DNA from: Labilibaculum euxinicum | GTDB lineage: Bacteria; Bacteroidota; Bacteroidia; Bacteroidales; Marinifilaceae | NCBI RefSeq assembly: GCF_009795715.1 | Contig: NZ_WTCR01000001.1 | Span: forward strand, 186,001 to 250,000 | Reading direction: 5' to 3' | Length of the DNA: 64,000 nt | Shown here: positions 8,879 through 18,056 of the stretch, piece after piece | How positions within the stretch are numbered: the stretch's first letter is position 1 | Layout of the letters: each line of letters begins with the position of its first letter | Notes under the pieces: generated by a model | Database searches by the model: none | Told to the model about the DNA's origin: nothing | The model's input: only the letters and a program-made list of their open reading frames with translations | Program-made: the position numbers and the translations under genes

Positions 8879-10699
8879 TCATTTAGCCAATAATACCCTT
8901 TTAAATTTTAAAAAAATATCCTTGGCATTTTCATAAACGATTTTTGATATTTTTTTAAATTTAAACCTAAATTCATCCCTTTTATATACAACCTTGCTTA
9001 TTTCGCCTACAATTCGAATAAGTTCCTGAGCCATTAACTCGTACACATGTCTTTTGTAATGTCGGATGCTATGATTAATATCTTCATCATTTACAAACTT
9101 TCTCACATCTAACAAGAATGCATTGTCATGTTCAGCACAAAAATCATCCAATACTTTGTTTAGTATTTTGTGTCGATCTTGTGCCTTTCCGAATTCTGAT
9201 GCATTGTTTTTCGGACTGCTTATTTCCGCTCCATTAATAAAAATGATTGGTTTGCTTATTTGACTCCTCAAACTCACCAAATTATTTCTGAGATCCTCAG
9301 GACTAATCTGTCCCTGAAATGTAAAATCACTTTTAAAATCATCGTAAAAATCTCCATCCATACCTACAAAACCATGCCTTTTGCAACGTGAAACAAACTG
9401 TTCTTTCGTTTCATTTATAAAATCAGAATAACTTTCATAAGGTACAAGAGCATTGGTTCTTTTTGAGCTGTACAAATCCATTGTGTAGTCTGCAAGCAGA
9501 CTATATACCAGTACATCATACTCCTGTTCAAATACGCTGGTGGAAAAAATCGATTCATCCCAAAAAGGCAATTTATCAATTAGGTATGACTTTGTAGTAT
9601 CACTAACAATTCCCGATTGTAATAATATGAATGAATGAGCTTGTGGTACAGGATGATTATTTACATTCACAAAATTGAATTCCGACTGTAAGTTCAAATT
9701 CTTATAATTCAAATAATGCAGCATTTGATTCAGATCGCAAGCTCCTTTCAGTAATAAGCGAATAGATTTCGTTTCATTATCCTCATCAATAATCTGCTTC
9801 CAATCCTCTGATACGATTATCCAATCAGGCTTAGGTTCTTTGGTCAGTTCTGCAGTAACCGCCCCAACTCTAATAATTTCAGGATAATTTAAATGTGCAT
9901 AAACAAATTGTTCTAATCCAATATTCATTGCACGGCATGAGAAGAGAAAGTGCTCCAGTCTGTTTGTAGATAATTGCAGAGCATAAAAACCGACAATACC
10001 ATATTCTCCAAAACGATCTTTTACCCGAACCATTTTGCATTCGTAATCTGTATTTTCAAGGAGTTCATCAAGCTCATGTTCGGCAATCCTCTTTTTCGTA
10101 TAGTTGATTTGGTTTGTTCTTTGAATCAATTCGAATATCCGGCCCTTACCAGATAAAACTTCGCTGATAAACGCAAGTTGAATCCCTGACGTTTGAAGAA
10201 ACTCTTTATTATCAGAATAATTAGTTCGTTCCTGATTTTTTCTCTCTAAGATTTTATAATAATGAAGACGACTGTGTTCTTTATCCTCTTTCCCAATAAA
10301 AGCATCATGATCGGTAATCTTAAAAATGAAATTAGGATCCTCAACCCACACGGCATCATTATAAAATTTCACTTCTTTTAAATTTAAATGATTGTCATCC
10401 AAAAACAACACATTTTGAGGTCGTAACTGTGCCAACTCTATGATACTATTAACACTCTTCCCTTTAGGTTGCCAATTTATTCGAGGAAATATAAAATAAT
10501 CCCAAACCCCTAATTCCTGAAGTTTCTTTTTTGCTTCATATTGGTTGTTTTTTGAAGAAATCGAGTTCATTATTCCCCGCTCCACCAATTCTTTCACCAA
10601 ATCAATATTGAACTGTATGGGAGTAATCTCTTCCTCTGAAAGTGTTCCAGACCAAAACGTATCATCCAAATCCCATATCACAAGCTTAACAACATCCAT
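8879..10699 (-). CDS. FkbH-like HAD-superfamily protein with SGNH-like C-terminus
   Basis: A 606-residue protein. The start (WDLDDTFWSG, with D10, D12, D13) is the FkbH/HAD-IIIC catalytic motif I; SSKN around residue 48 and FLDDNHLNLKEV around residue 105 are motifs II and IV. FkbH proteins typically dephosphorylate 1,3-bisphosphoglycerate and load a glyceryl unit on an acyl carrier protein. The C-terminal half (YDVLVYSLLADYT; FINGAE; HYKRHVYELMAQELI) resembles a GDSL/SGNH-type fold. No polyketide or ACP genes flank it, so the acceptor is unknown; surface polysaccharide decoration is possible. The ATG at 10699 is preferred over the GTG just before it. Confidence 0.75.
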   Translation of the reverse strand: MDVVKLVIWDLDDTFWSGTLSEEEITPIQFNIDLVKELVERGIMNSISSKNNQYEAKKKLQELGVWDYFIFPRINWQPKGKSVNSIIELAQLRPQNVLFLDDNHLNLKEVKFYNDAVWVEDPNFIFKITDHDAFIGKEDKEHSRLHYYKILERKNQERTNYSDNKEFLQTSGIQLAFISEVLSGKGRIFELIQRTNQINYTKKRIAEHELDELLENTDYECKMVRVKDRFGEYGIVGFYALQLSTNRLEHFLFSCRAMNIGLEQFVYAHLNYPEIIRVGAVTAELTKEPKPDWIIVSEDWKQIIDEDNETKSIRLLLKGACDLNQMLHYLNYKNLNLQSEFNFVNVNNHPVPQAHSFILLQSGIVSDTTKSYLIDKLPFWDESIFSTSVFEQEYDVLVYSLLADYTMDLYSSKRTNALVPYESYSDFINETKEQFVSRCKRHGFVGMDGDFYDDFKSDFTFQGQISPEDLRNNLVSLRSQISKPIIFINGAEISSPKNNASEFGKAQDRHKILNKVLDDFCAEHDNAFLLDVRKFVNDEDINHSIRHYKRHVYELMAQELIRIVGEISKVVYKRDEFRFKFKKISKIVYENAKDIFLKFKRVLLAK

Positions 10700-11010
10700 C
10701 ACATTTAGTTTTTAAAAATTACAATTCATGCAACATCAACCATCTTTACATTTTCATAGATATTCCCCTCAAATGAATGTGTTTACTATACAATAACACA
10801 CCTCATCCATAAAAGAGGGAAACAGGTATATGAAAACCTCCATAAGTTCACTTTTACCGTCAAGGCTGATAACTAGGATAAAAAACACTAATGGAAATAA
10901 ACTTGGATGGGTGGAAATAAAGCGAAACCAATTGGGACACTTGTTTCGTTTCGGTATCCAAAATGTCATTTTTTTATATCTGACCAAGGAAAGTTTCCAT
11001 TACTTTCATC
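10700..11010. other. intergenic region without clear gene
   Basis: About 310 bp between the FkbH-like gene and the small XRE regulator. Short open frames on both strands have no family resemblance and no start signals. No hairpin terminator or repeat is evident. Confidence 0.4.
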
Positions 11011-11235
11011 TCAATACACATCGCTCTTCTGTATAAAGTTACAATTCAAATCTTGCTCTAGCACATTGGCTATATGAATAAGGTATTCAACTGTTGTATT
11101 CACTAATCCATTTTCAATCTTTGAAATGTATTCTTGATTACATCCCATAAGTTCGGCCAATTTAGATTGTGTCATCTTTTTTGACATCCTTACTTGCCTA
11201 ATCTGTATCCCCAAATCGCTCCTTATTTTTCCCAT
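11011..11235 (-). CDS. small XRE-family helix-turn-helix regulator
   Basis: A 74-residue single-domain HTH_3 protein starting MGKIRSDLGIQIRQVRMSKK. The helix-turn-helix is TQSKLAELMGCNQEYISKIENG (about residues 21-42). An ATG further upstream would add a non-conserved hydrophobic extension, so the internal ATG at 11235 is preferred. It lies downstream of the HMA protein genes on the same strand. Its targets are unknown; a stand-alone XRE protein of this size is common near mobile or accessory genes. Confidence 0.8.
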   Translation of the reverse strand: MGKIRSDLGIQIRQVRMSKKMTQSKLAELMGCNQEYISKIENGLVNTTVEYLIHIANVLEQDLNCNFIQKSDVY

Positions 11236-11360
11236 TTTAAGGCAAATTATTATTACTTCAAGTTTAAAGCACTTTAAGAATACTGTTTTAAAAATCATCA
11301 AAACAATATTTATCCTAAGGCTCATCATTTGCAGAACGAGCCTTAAGAAATTCCTTTTTT

Positions 11361-11732
11361 CTAATTATGACTATGTCCTTCGTGACCTTCCATTTTACTC
11401 TTAGCACGATCATATTTGCAACATCCGGGAAGTTCATTGTAAACCTCATCTTTAGCTTTATGCATTTCAGTATCATGGCCCGCATTGGCGATAGCCATAT
11501 GCACTTTATGAATGTCTGTTTTGGCAGTATCAAAAGCAACTTCAATCATTTTTGTCTCTTTGTTCCAATCTGCTAATGATACTCCATCAACAGCTAAAGC
11601 CGCTTTTTCAATACGATTCTCGCACATACTACAATTACCAAATACTTTAAATTTTTTGGTAGTTTCCTGAGCTGATAAACCAAGGCTACTCACTAAAAAC
11701 AATCCGATTAATCCTACTAATTTTAACTTCAT
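11361..11732 (-). CDS. secreted heavy-metal-associated (HMA) domain protein 1
   Basis: A 123-residue periplasmic protein: signal peptide (about 1-21, LSAQ), then an HMA domain with the CxxC copper-binding loop GNCSMCENRIEKAAL. A second conserved segment AGHDTEMHKAKDEVY...LPGCCKYDRAK and a His-containing tail (GHEGHSHN) add further metal ligands. It probably binds Cu(I) or a similar ion in the periplasm. It is a paralogue of the next gene upstream, 34 bp away, by tandem duplication. It sits at the distal end of the copper cluster, consistent with a metallochaperone or sink. Confidence 0.85.
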   Translation of the reverse strand: MKLKLVGLIGLFLVSSLGLSAQETTKKFKVFGNCSMCENRIEKAALAVDGVSLADWNKETKMIEVAFDTAKTDIHKVHMAIANAGHDTEMHKAKDEVYNELPGCCKYDRAKSKMEGHEGHSHN

Positions 11733-11766
11733 AATGTTTAATTTTTATCGTTACTAATTCATTTAA

Positions 11767-12234
11767 CTATTTATTGCAACAAGAGCCACTTTTCTTCTTA
11801 TTTGGACGAGTGCACTCTGAATGATCTGAATCCTTCTTTTCTAATTTATGACTGCAAGTTGAATGATCATCCCCTTCATGACTAGTTGCCTGTGTAAGAG
11901 CACCTCTTTCATACTGACAACATCCTGGTAGTTTGTTGTAAACCTCATCTTTCGCTTTATGCATTTGAGTGTCGTGACCTGCTTTTGCTATTGCCATATG
12001 CACTTTATGGATGTCTGTCTTAGAGCTGTCAAAAGTCACGTCAATCATTTGTGATTCTTTATTCCAGTCGGCAACAGATACGCCATCCACTTCTAACGCA
12101 GCTTTTTCAATTCTTGTCTCGCACATTCCGCAGTTACCGGAAACTTTAAATTTCTCAGCATTATTTTGTGCAAACACTGATCCTGAGCTCATAAAGGCCA
12201 TTACTAATACAATATAAATTGCTTTAATTTTCAT
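11767..12234 (-). CDS. secreted heavy-metal-associated (HMA) domain protein 2
   Basis: A 155-residue paralogue of the neighbouring HMA protein with a signal peptide (SGSVFAQ) and the loop GNCGMCETRIEKAAL. It has the same AGHDTQMHKAKDEVYNKLPGCCQY block, but a longer Cys/His-rich tail: HEGDDHSTCSH, DHSECT and a final SGSCCNK. The tail looks like an additional metal sponge. A periplasmic copper or silver chaperone/sequestering role is inferred from family and context. It is likely in one operon with the downstream paralogue. Confidence 0.85.
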   Translation of the reverse strand: MKIKAIYIVLVMAFMSSGSVFAQNNAEKFKVSGNCGMCETRIEKAALEVDGVSVADWNKESQMIDVTFDSSKTDIHKVHMAIAKAGHDTQMHKAKDEVYNKLPGCCQYERGALTQATSHEGDDHSTCSHKLEKKDSDHSECTRPNKKKSGSCCNK

Positions 12235-12262
12235 CTTCTTTAATTTTTAAATTATTTATTAC

Positions 12263-12346
12263 TTACAACATCCATTTTTTTACTGATTCTCTTTTATACT
12301 TGCAACAATCCGGCAGTGCAAAACAGGCTAAATAATCCAATATGAC
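12263..12346 (-). pseudogene. possible remnant of a third HMA-type protein
   Basis: Between two metal genes the minus strand reads ...LACFALPDCCKYKRES...KKWML-stop. The LPDCCKYKR block resembles LPGCCKYDRAK and LPGCCQYERG of the two HMA proteins next door. There is no HMA loop upstream and no clear start. It is best read as the decayed 3' end of a further tandem copy; chance similarity cannot be excluded. Confidence 0.35.
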
Positions 12347-12374
12347 ACTAGAATTAAAGCCATTACAGATCAGC

Positions 12375-12839
12375 TTATTTTTTATTAATTAATTTCAAAT
12401 ACTGATCATAAGTCTCATCTGACTTAAAAAACAATACTCTTTTATGATCTTGCGGATCTTGCCTTACTATGGCATCTGCTTTGCTAAACGTTTGACCTGA
12501 TACCGGATCAACTGCATATTGAATATTATCTATATTTTGCTCCAGCTTCAACAAGCATTTCTCACAACAACCATAATAAGTCTTAGCTCCAATTTGAATT
12601 GGCAAACTACCTTTACTTTTTATATCACCTCTCACCATACAGATTATACTATCAGGTATAATTTCGCCCTCAAAAGATGAATAATTAATTACTTCAGGAA
12701 TTGATTTACTATTCAATTGAGGACCATATAATGCTATAGCTGCAATTACTATTATTCCTCCCAACAGTAGCAATCCTCTCGTTCTGCTTTTACTTTCTAA
12801 TCGAATCTTAGTTTTATTCTTACTATTTATTTTTTTCAT
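12375..12839 (-). CDS. membrane-anchored Cys-rich (TRASH-like) metal protein
   Basis: A 154-residue protein with a basic N-terminus, one transmembrane anchor (about 24-43) and an external domain holding C-x23-C-x3-C (CMVRGDI...YYGCCEKC). This spacing recalls TRASH/YHS-type metal-binding modules. A second conserved patch is DPVSGQTFSKADAIVRQ. It is a paralogue of the protein at 27811-28296 in the other metal cluster, which keeps the same Cys spacing. Position beside CopA and DUF302 genes suggests metal sensing or delivery at the outer face of the inner membrane. No named family is recognised with certainty. Confidence 0.72.
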   Translation of the reverse strand: MKKINSKNKTKIRLESKSRTRGLLLLGGIIVIAAIALYGPQLNSKSIPEVINYSSFEGEIIPDSIICMVRGDIKSKGSLPIQIGAKTYYGCCEKCLLKLEQNIDNIQYAVDPVSGQTFSKADAIVRQDPQDHKRVLFFKSDETYDQYLKLINKK

Positions 12840-12879
12840 GATTTATCCCCTTTTACCATTACCCCTTTTAATAGTTGAC

Positions 12880-13272
12880 CTAATCTTCAAGAGAAGCTAT
12901 AAACTTGTTTAAAAGTATTGACACTTCTATTGCAACCCTTTCAATATCCTCATTATTAACGGCACTCATCGAGGCTATTGGATTGATTGCAGCAACTTCA
13001 ATTTTACCGTCATTAAGTTCCTGAATGATAACATTACAAGGTAACATCGTTCCAATCCTGCTGTCAAATTTTAGAGCCTCGTAAGCAAACTTGGGGTTAC
13101 ATGCACCTAATATTTTGTATTTATGGAATTCGACAGCTAACTTCTCGTTGAGTTTCTGTTGAATGTCAATTTCGGTTAGAATCCCAAATCCCACCTTGTG
13201 CAGCGATTCTCTAACTTGTGCCTCTACTTTTTCGAAATTTGAATTCAGTGCTTTGGAATTATAGTACGACAT
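12880..13272 (-). CDS. DUF302 family protein
   Basis: A 130-residue cytoplasmic protein matching the DUF302 pattern: VEAQVRESLHKVGFGILTEIDIQ at the start, YKILGACNPKFAYEAL in the middle, and GTMLPCNVIIQEL. The conserved Cys pair (GACNP and LPCN) is present. DUF302 proteins are frequent next to copper ATPases and thiol or redox genes, but the biochemical role is not established. It follows copA by 24 bp and is clearly in its operon. Length is normal. Confidence 0.85.
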   Translation of the reverse strand: MSYYNSKALNSNFEKVEAQVRESLHKVGFGILTEIDIQQKLNEKLAVEFHKYKILGACNPKFAYEALKFDSRIGTMLPCNVIIQELNDGKIEVAAINPIASMSAVNNEDIERVAIEVSILLNKFIASLED

Positions 13273-13296
13273 CCTTTTTTTATTTTTATGTGAATA

Positions 13297-15636
13297 TTAA
13301 ACTTTCCTTAAACGCAAAGCATTTGTAATTACAGAGACTGAACTAAAACTCATTGCTGCAGCCGCAATTAGCGGACTAAGAAGAATACCGAAAAATGGAA
13401 ATAATATACCTGCGGCAATAGGAATCCCCAAAGCGTTATAAACAAAGGCAAAAAATAGATTTTGTTTAATATTTCTCATTACCTGAATGCTTAACTCCCT
13501 TGCACGAACAATACCATTAAGATCACCTTTAATCAGAGTTATTTCGGCACTCTGCATGGCAATATCGGTACCTGTTCCCATAGCAATGCCTACATTAGCC
13601 TGTTCCAAAGCAGGTGCATCATTAATCCCGTCTCCAGCCATTGCCACGATGTGACCTTTTTCTTGCAGTTCTTTTACCTTATTGTATTTATCTTCCGGTA
13701 AGCAATCTGCCACGTATCCATCCAGATTTAATTCTCGAGATACAGCCTTAGCGGTATTCTCATTGTCACCAGTCAACATCAATACCTTTACGCTCATTTT
13801 TTGCAGTCTTTTAATCGCGTCAATTGAAGTTGGCTTAATCTTGTCCGAAACGCTAATGATTCCTTCCACCTGACTACCTACAATCAAATACATTACAGTT
13901 TGACCAACCAATTGTTTTTGACTTGATATATTTTCCTGTTCTTTAGTTAGACTAAGACCAAAATCCTCAATCAAACGTTTATTGCCCAATCCAATTCTCA
14001 CTCCCTGATATTCAGCCTTAACTCCCTTACCGGTAACAGATTCAAAACTTTCAATCTGTAAAAATTCAATGTCGCTTTTTTTCGCTCCCTTTACAATGGC
14101 TTCAGCAACCGGATGCTCACTGTAGGTGTCAACAGATGCTGCCAACTGAAGAATCTCGATATTTGTTAATTTATTGAAGGATTCATAGGATTGTAAAGAA
14201 GGTTTTCCCTCTGTTATCGTACCTGTCTTATCGACAATTAGAATATCTACCTTATTCATTTCTTCAATCGATCTGGCATTTTTCACCAAGACACCAGACT
14301 GAGCACCCCGTCCGGTTCCAACCATTATTGAAACTGGAGTTGCTAAACCCAATGCACAGGGACAAGCAATAATAAGTACTGAAACAGCATTTATAAAAGC
14401 ATATGCATAGGCTGGCTCAGGTCCCCATACCGCCCAAATAACAAAAGTAAGCAGTGATATAGCAATAACTGTAATCACAAAATACCTGGCTACCACATCT
14501 GCAAGTTTTTGGATTGGTGCCCGAGAACGACTTGCTTCATTTACCATCTCAATAATCTGAGATAATAAAGTGTCGGAACCAACCTTCACTGCTTTAAAAT
14601 CGAAAGAAGTCTTACCATTAATTGTTCCACCTGTAACTTTATCATTATTATATTTTTCAGAAGGAATAGGTTCTCCTGTTATCATGCTTTCATCAATAAA
14701 AGCTGTTCCTGCTATGATGATTCCATCCACCGGCACTTTTTCTCCTGGTTTTACACGTAAAATATCACCAACCTGTACATTTTCAAGTGGAATTTCCTCT
14801 TCTTCGCCATTATTGACCCTACGAGCAATAGGCGGTGCCAGATTAAGAAGTGCTTTTATTGCAGAGTTAGTTTTGCTGTGTGCCTTCAGTTCAAGCATTT
14901 GCCCAAGCAAAACCAAAGTCAATATAACAGCGGCTGCTTCAAAATACAAATGAACATTCCCCACCGAATCCTTAAACTGATCAGGAAAAATACCTGGCAT
15001 AAGGAGTGCAATTACACTAAAAATATAAGCGCTACCTACACCTATTAGTATCAATGTCCACATATTTGGATTCCATGTTCGAATGGATTTCCATCCACGG
15101 ATAAAAAACTCTCCACTGGAATAAAAAACAACAGGTGTTGCTAAAACAAATTCAACCCATCCCCAAGTATATTTAGTAGCTATTAGATCCAAATTCAAAA
15201 AACTGAAAAACTCCGACATGGCAATAATGAAAACCGGAATACTTAAAAAAAGTGCAACGCGAAACTTACGCTTCATCACTTCATAAGTAGTGTCGTCGTC
15301 AGCCCCCTCAACCTCTGCAGCCACCAGATGCATGCCACATACAGGACAATCACCCGATTTTTCATACATCTTATTTCCTTCACAATGCATCGGACAAAAA
15401 TATTTACCATTTGCTTCTGAGTGTGTGTTCTGAATATTTTCATGCCTGTCATGAACATGATTCAGATCTATATTTACTTCCTTAAGATTCATGTTGCAAA
15501 CCGGGCAACGTCCTTCACTGGAATACACCTTTTCACGTTCACACTTCATAGGACAAGAATAAACCTTATGAATCGTATCCACTGTTTTAGCGTGCCCCGA
15601 ACAACAATCAGGATCCTTTTTACTCTTCTTTTCCAT
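13297..15636 (-). CDS. copA: copper-translocating P1B-type ATPase
   Basis: A 779-residue ATPase that exports Cu(I)/Ag(I) from the cytoplasm. The N-terminus lacks a classical HMA domain and instead has two heavy-metal-binding (HMBD) motifs, YSCPMKC...CPVCNM (26-49) and YFCPMHC...CPVCGM (79-102). The core has TGEP (320-323), the transmembrane CPC (425-427), phosphorylation site DKTGT (D469), the SEHPVAEA nucleotide-site motif and GDGINDAP. It heads a run with DUF302 and the Cys-rich protein. An older homologue survives as a fragment at 8622-8861. Confidence 0.95.
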   Translation of the reverse strand: MEKKSKKDPDCCSGHAKTVDTIHKVYSCPMKCEREKVYSSEGRCPVCNMNLKEVNIDLNHVHDRHENIQNTHSEANGKYFCPMHCEGNKMYEKSGDCPVCGMHLVAAEVEGADDDTTYEVMKRKFRVALFLSIPVFIIAMSEFFSFLNLDLIATKYTWGWVEFVLATPVVFYSSGEFFIRGWKSIRTWNPNMWTLILIGVGSAYIFSVIALLMPGIFPDQFKDSVGNVHLYFEAAAVILTLVLLGQMLELKAHSKTNSAIKALLNLAPPIARRVNNGEEEEIPLENVQVGDILRVKPGEKVPVDGIIIAGTAFIDESMITGEPIPSEKYNNDKVTGGTINGKTSFDFKAVKVGSDTLLSQIIEMVNEASRSRAPIQKLADVVARYFVITVIAISLLTFVIWAVWGPEPAYAYAFINAVSVLIIACPCALGLATPVSIMVGTGRGAQSGVLVKNARSIEEMNKVDILIVDKTGTITEGKPSLQSYESFNKLTNIEILQLAASVDTYSEHPVAEAIVKGAKKSDIEFLQIESFESVTGKGVKAEYQGVRIGLGNKRLIEDFGLSLTKEQENISSQKQLVGQTVMYLIVGSQVEGIISVSDKIKPTSIDAIKRLQKMSVKVLMLTGDNENTAKAVSRELNLDGYVADCLPEDKYNKVKELQEKGHIVAMAGDGINDAPALEQANVGIAMGTGTDIAMQSAEITLIKGDLNGIVRARELSIQVMRNIKQNLFFAFVYNALGIPIAAGILFPFFGILLSPLIAAAAMSFSSVSVITNALRLRKV

Positions 15637-15684
15637 AGTGTATAGTATTATTTATTTTCAATTGATGTACAAACCTCTTAAAGC

Positions 15685-16191
15685 CTATTTAGTACCCATA
15701 AATTGGTAGTCTCCATCACTCATTTTAAATAAATAGTTAAAGGTATTGTGTCGCATATCGAAATTTCCAAAATGCTCATCGTCTTCCTCATGTTCATCAC
15801 TTAAATGATGCATCCATTCTGTTTCTCCATTCTGAAGGTCACTCATCATTCCACCTGCCATATGATTTTCGCCTTTCATATGACCATAGATTTGTTCAAA
15901 TTCCTCTCCTGTGTGGCAAACGAAAACACTATCACTATGCTGGTAATAATCAAGCATAAATGTTGTGTCTAATTCTCCTCCAGAACAATGAATCTGAATT
16001 TGGTCACCAATAATCATTACATCTGCATACGCGTGATCATCTGAAGATAATCCCGATTTCACTAAACTTTTCACTGATAAAGTTCCAGTATATTTTCCTG
16101 TAATTTCATTTAACTGCTCATCATCATTTTTGCCGCAAGCAACAAAAATGACCAAACTAAGCAGTACCGCTACTATTGTTTTTGATTTCAT
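15685..16191 (-). CDS. Met/His-rich lipoprotein of the copper cluster
   Basis: A 168-residue predicted lipoprotein (MKSKTIVAVLLSLVIFVACG, lipobox Cys19). The middle resembles a small beta-barrel-like fold (ITGKYTGTLSVKSL), followed by a Met/His-rich region (ENHMAGGMMSD, EWMHHLSDEHEEDDEHFG) suited to soft-metal binding. I do not recognise a named family. It lies 48 bp upstream of copA on the same strand. A periplasmic metal-binding accessory role is inferred only from composition and context. Confidence 0.7.
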   Translation of the reverse strand: MKSKTIVAVLLSLVIFVACGKNDDEQLNEITGKYTGTLSVKSLVKSGLSSDDHAYADVMIIGDQIQIHCSGGELDTTFMLDYYQHSDSVFVCHTGEEFEQIYGHMKGENHMAGGMMSDLQNGETEWMHHLSDEHEEDDEHFGNFDMRHNTFNYLFKMSDGDYQFMGTK

Positions 16192-16354
16192 AACTTTCCT
16201 TTTTTAATGATTAAATATTTAGTTGGTGATAGATGGAATCAAGCCAATTTGAATAAAATACTCTAGCAAGGTCTGATCCCATCTGATCAAAAATAAAACC
16301 CAAGTGTCCAAACCTCCATTTAAACACGTCACCAAACTATGAAAAACCTAAGCT

Positions 16355-16633
16355 CTACAGTTTTAAAAAAAATCCCTTTAGAAAGCTGAACAGCCGAGAT
16401 CCGTTACTATACCCAGCAATTACTGGTTCCTTTTTAATATCTAAATCTGAAATTATTTGTTCCATTTCCATTATACTAATTGTCGATGAATCGTAGAATA
16501 ACTGTATTCTATTTTCTGAACAAACAACCTTTCTAACCTCTTCTATTCCAGAGAATAGAATGTTAATTGAATTTATTTCAAATAAAGTCAAATCCAGATC
16601 AGCATGGAATTCAAAACATCTAATGGCGCTCAT
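16355..16633 (-). CDS. small protein with degenerate HMA-like fold
   Basis: A 92-residue cytoplasmic protein. The order of segments (INILFSGIEEVRKVVC, ENRIQLFYDSSTISIMEMEQIISDLDI) follows the beta-alpha-beta pattern of HMA domains, but the CxxC metal loop is absent; two isolated Cys (residues 6 and 38) remain. It may be a diverged metal-binding or protein-interaction module. It is 9 nt downstream of the secreted protein gene at 16643 and thus co-transcribed. The family assignment is tentative. Confidence 0.6.
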   Translation of the reverse strand: MSAIRCFEFHADLDLTLFEINSINILFSGIEEVRKVVCSENRIQLFYDSSTISIMEMEQIISDLDIKKEPVIAGYSNGSRLFSFLKGFFLKL

Positions 16634-16642
16634 AACTATAAA

Positions 16643-17170
16643 TTATGGTAGGTTATATATTAGAGTTTCATCATTATTATTAAAACTCTCTCCAACATGT
16701 TTGTAAATAAGCATTTTGGTTTGTCCTTTTGTATGGATTATTTCCATCATATTACTGTTATCAACCTTTAACAAGGATTCCCCTGTTTCGGTGATTACGT
16801 TTAGTGTAAAATTGACTTTACTATAGTCAACATTAGGATCTTCAAAGTTATCTGGCACTGTAAATTCCAAACAAGAATATACAACCTCAACTTTTTCGTC
16901 TTTATTGAAAGTTGTTTGTGAAATTAATTTAACCTCATCTAAAAGATGGTTTTTAGGCAGAGGTAGCATAACAGTTTTCCAAAGGGTGTTATCAATATTA
17001 TAGATGAAAATAGTTTGCTTTTTCTTATCATATTTCACATACTTAAAAGATCCGTCATCCAACTGAATGGATTTGTATTTTGAATCAATTTTTGCTTCAT
17101 ATTTAATCTGGGTAGAACCAACTGTAGCTATAAAAAGCAGAAGAATGGTTAATAACGTATTTATTTTCAT
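16643..17170 (-). CDS. secreted hypothetical protein
   Basis: A 175-residue protein with a clear signal peptide (MKINTLLTILLLFIATVGSTQ) and a beta-rich body (SKYKSIQLDDGSFKYVKYD; LWKTVMLPLPK; TGESLLKVD). I know no family for it. It lacks Cys/Met/His clusters, so it is not an obvious metal binder. It is tightly packed between the AlbA-type membrane protein (4-bp gap) and the degenerate HMA gene (9-bp gap) and is part of the metal operon. Confidence 0.65.
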   Translation of the reverse strand: MKINTLLTILLLFIATVGSTQIKYEAKIDSKYKSIQLDDGSFKYVKYDKKKQTIFIYNIDNTLWKTVMLPLPKNHLLDEVKLISQTTFNKDEKVEVVYSCLEFTVPDNFEDPNVDYSKVNFTLNVITETGESLLKVDNSNMMEIIHTKGQTKMLIYKHVGESFNNNDETLIYNLP

Positions 17171-17174
17171 AATT

Positions 17175-17993
17175 TTAATTTTTAATGATTTGTCTTGATT
17201 GTAGATACCTAACTGTTTCGCTAGTAGTCAGAGGATTTGTGACATTACCTGTTCTTAAATAAAAAATCGTTCGAGTATTTTCATTAAGATAAACTGGCCC
17301 TATAGATGGTTGAATGACCACAATACATATTTCTCTTTTATTTATAGTGTGGAATGAAATGTTTAAAAAAGCACAAATATTTTTACCATAAGTATTAGAA
17401 ACCAAGGTGATAAGCCTCTGCTGAAAACCATCTTTATCATTCTTCTTCAAAGAAAAGTAGTCATTATCGAGCCCCAGCACTTCTCCAAAATCATTCACAC
17501 CAATTAGTAATGTTCCCCCATTGGCATTTAAAAATCCTGCAATTGATTTCATTATGACCATTTCCAGATTCTTATTCGTTTTAACCTGTCGGTAATCATG
17601 TCTTAAAGAAGACTTGAATTCAACAAAATCGCTTTCACCTTCTTTTATGAGTATGGGAATACTCTGCTCCAGTAACTTCCTTTTTCCATGCAACAGTCCA
17701 TCTTTTCTTTTTAGTGATTTGTAGTATAATCCGGATCCTAAACCTATTAAGGCTCCCAGAAAAGAAAAAGCTATTGCCATTCCAATCATATGAAAACTAA
17801 AAGCATGCAACATACTATCAGTAGTTACCTTTCCAAGGTTTCTCAAACTATACTCTGCTCCATTTGTGTCGAACCAATAAATAGCCATACTTATTGGATG
17901 CAGAATAAAAAAGCCGATTAACAGACCAACAAATGCGTGAATGAACAACTCTTTGTTCTTTATTTGGATATTTGTGATTTTAATAATATTCAT
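17175..17993 (-). CDS. membrane protein with AlbA_2 (Schlafen-type) domain
   Basis: A 272-residue protein: two N-terminal transmembrane helices (about 17-40 and 60-88), then a cytoplasmic AlbA_2 domain with VEFKSSLRHDYRQ (about 120-132), SIAGFLNANGGTLLIGVND (about 151-169) and C-terminal ICIVVIQPSIGPVYL...FYLRTGNVT. AlbA_2 modules occur in nucleic-acid-binding and regulatory proteins; a membrane-anchored version inside a copper efflux operon is unusual. ATG at 17993 is preferred over the TTG two codons upstream. A signalling or gene-control role is possible but unproven. Confidence 0.75.
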   Translation of the reverse strand: MNIIKITNIQIKNKELFIHAFVGLLIGFFILHPISMAIYWFDTNGAEYSLRNLGKVTTDSMLHAFSFHMIGMAIAFSFLGALIGLGSGLYYKSLKRKDGLLHGKRKLLEQSIPILIKEGESDFVEFKSSLRHDYRQVKTNKNLEMVIMKSIAGFLNANGGTLLIGVNDFGEVLGLDNDYFSLKKNDKDGFQQRLITLVSNTYGKNICAFLNISFHTINKREICIVVIQPSIGPVYLNENTRTIFYLRTGNVTNPLTTSETVRYLQSRQIIKN

Positions 17994-18056
17994 GACCAAC
18001 TATTTTTAAGATTGAAATTCAGGAAGGAGTTCCCACTCCCTCCTTTTTATAAAACC

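Noticed and set aside
10769-10987. 72-codon frame between fkbH-like and XRE genes
   Set aside because: A frame also exists on the other strand; neither has conserved motifs or a start region.
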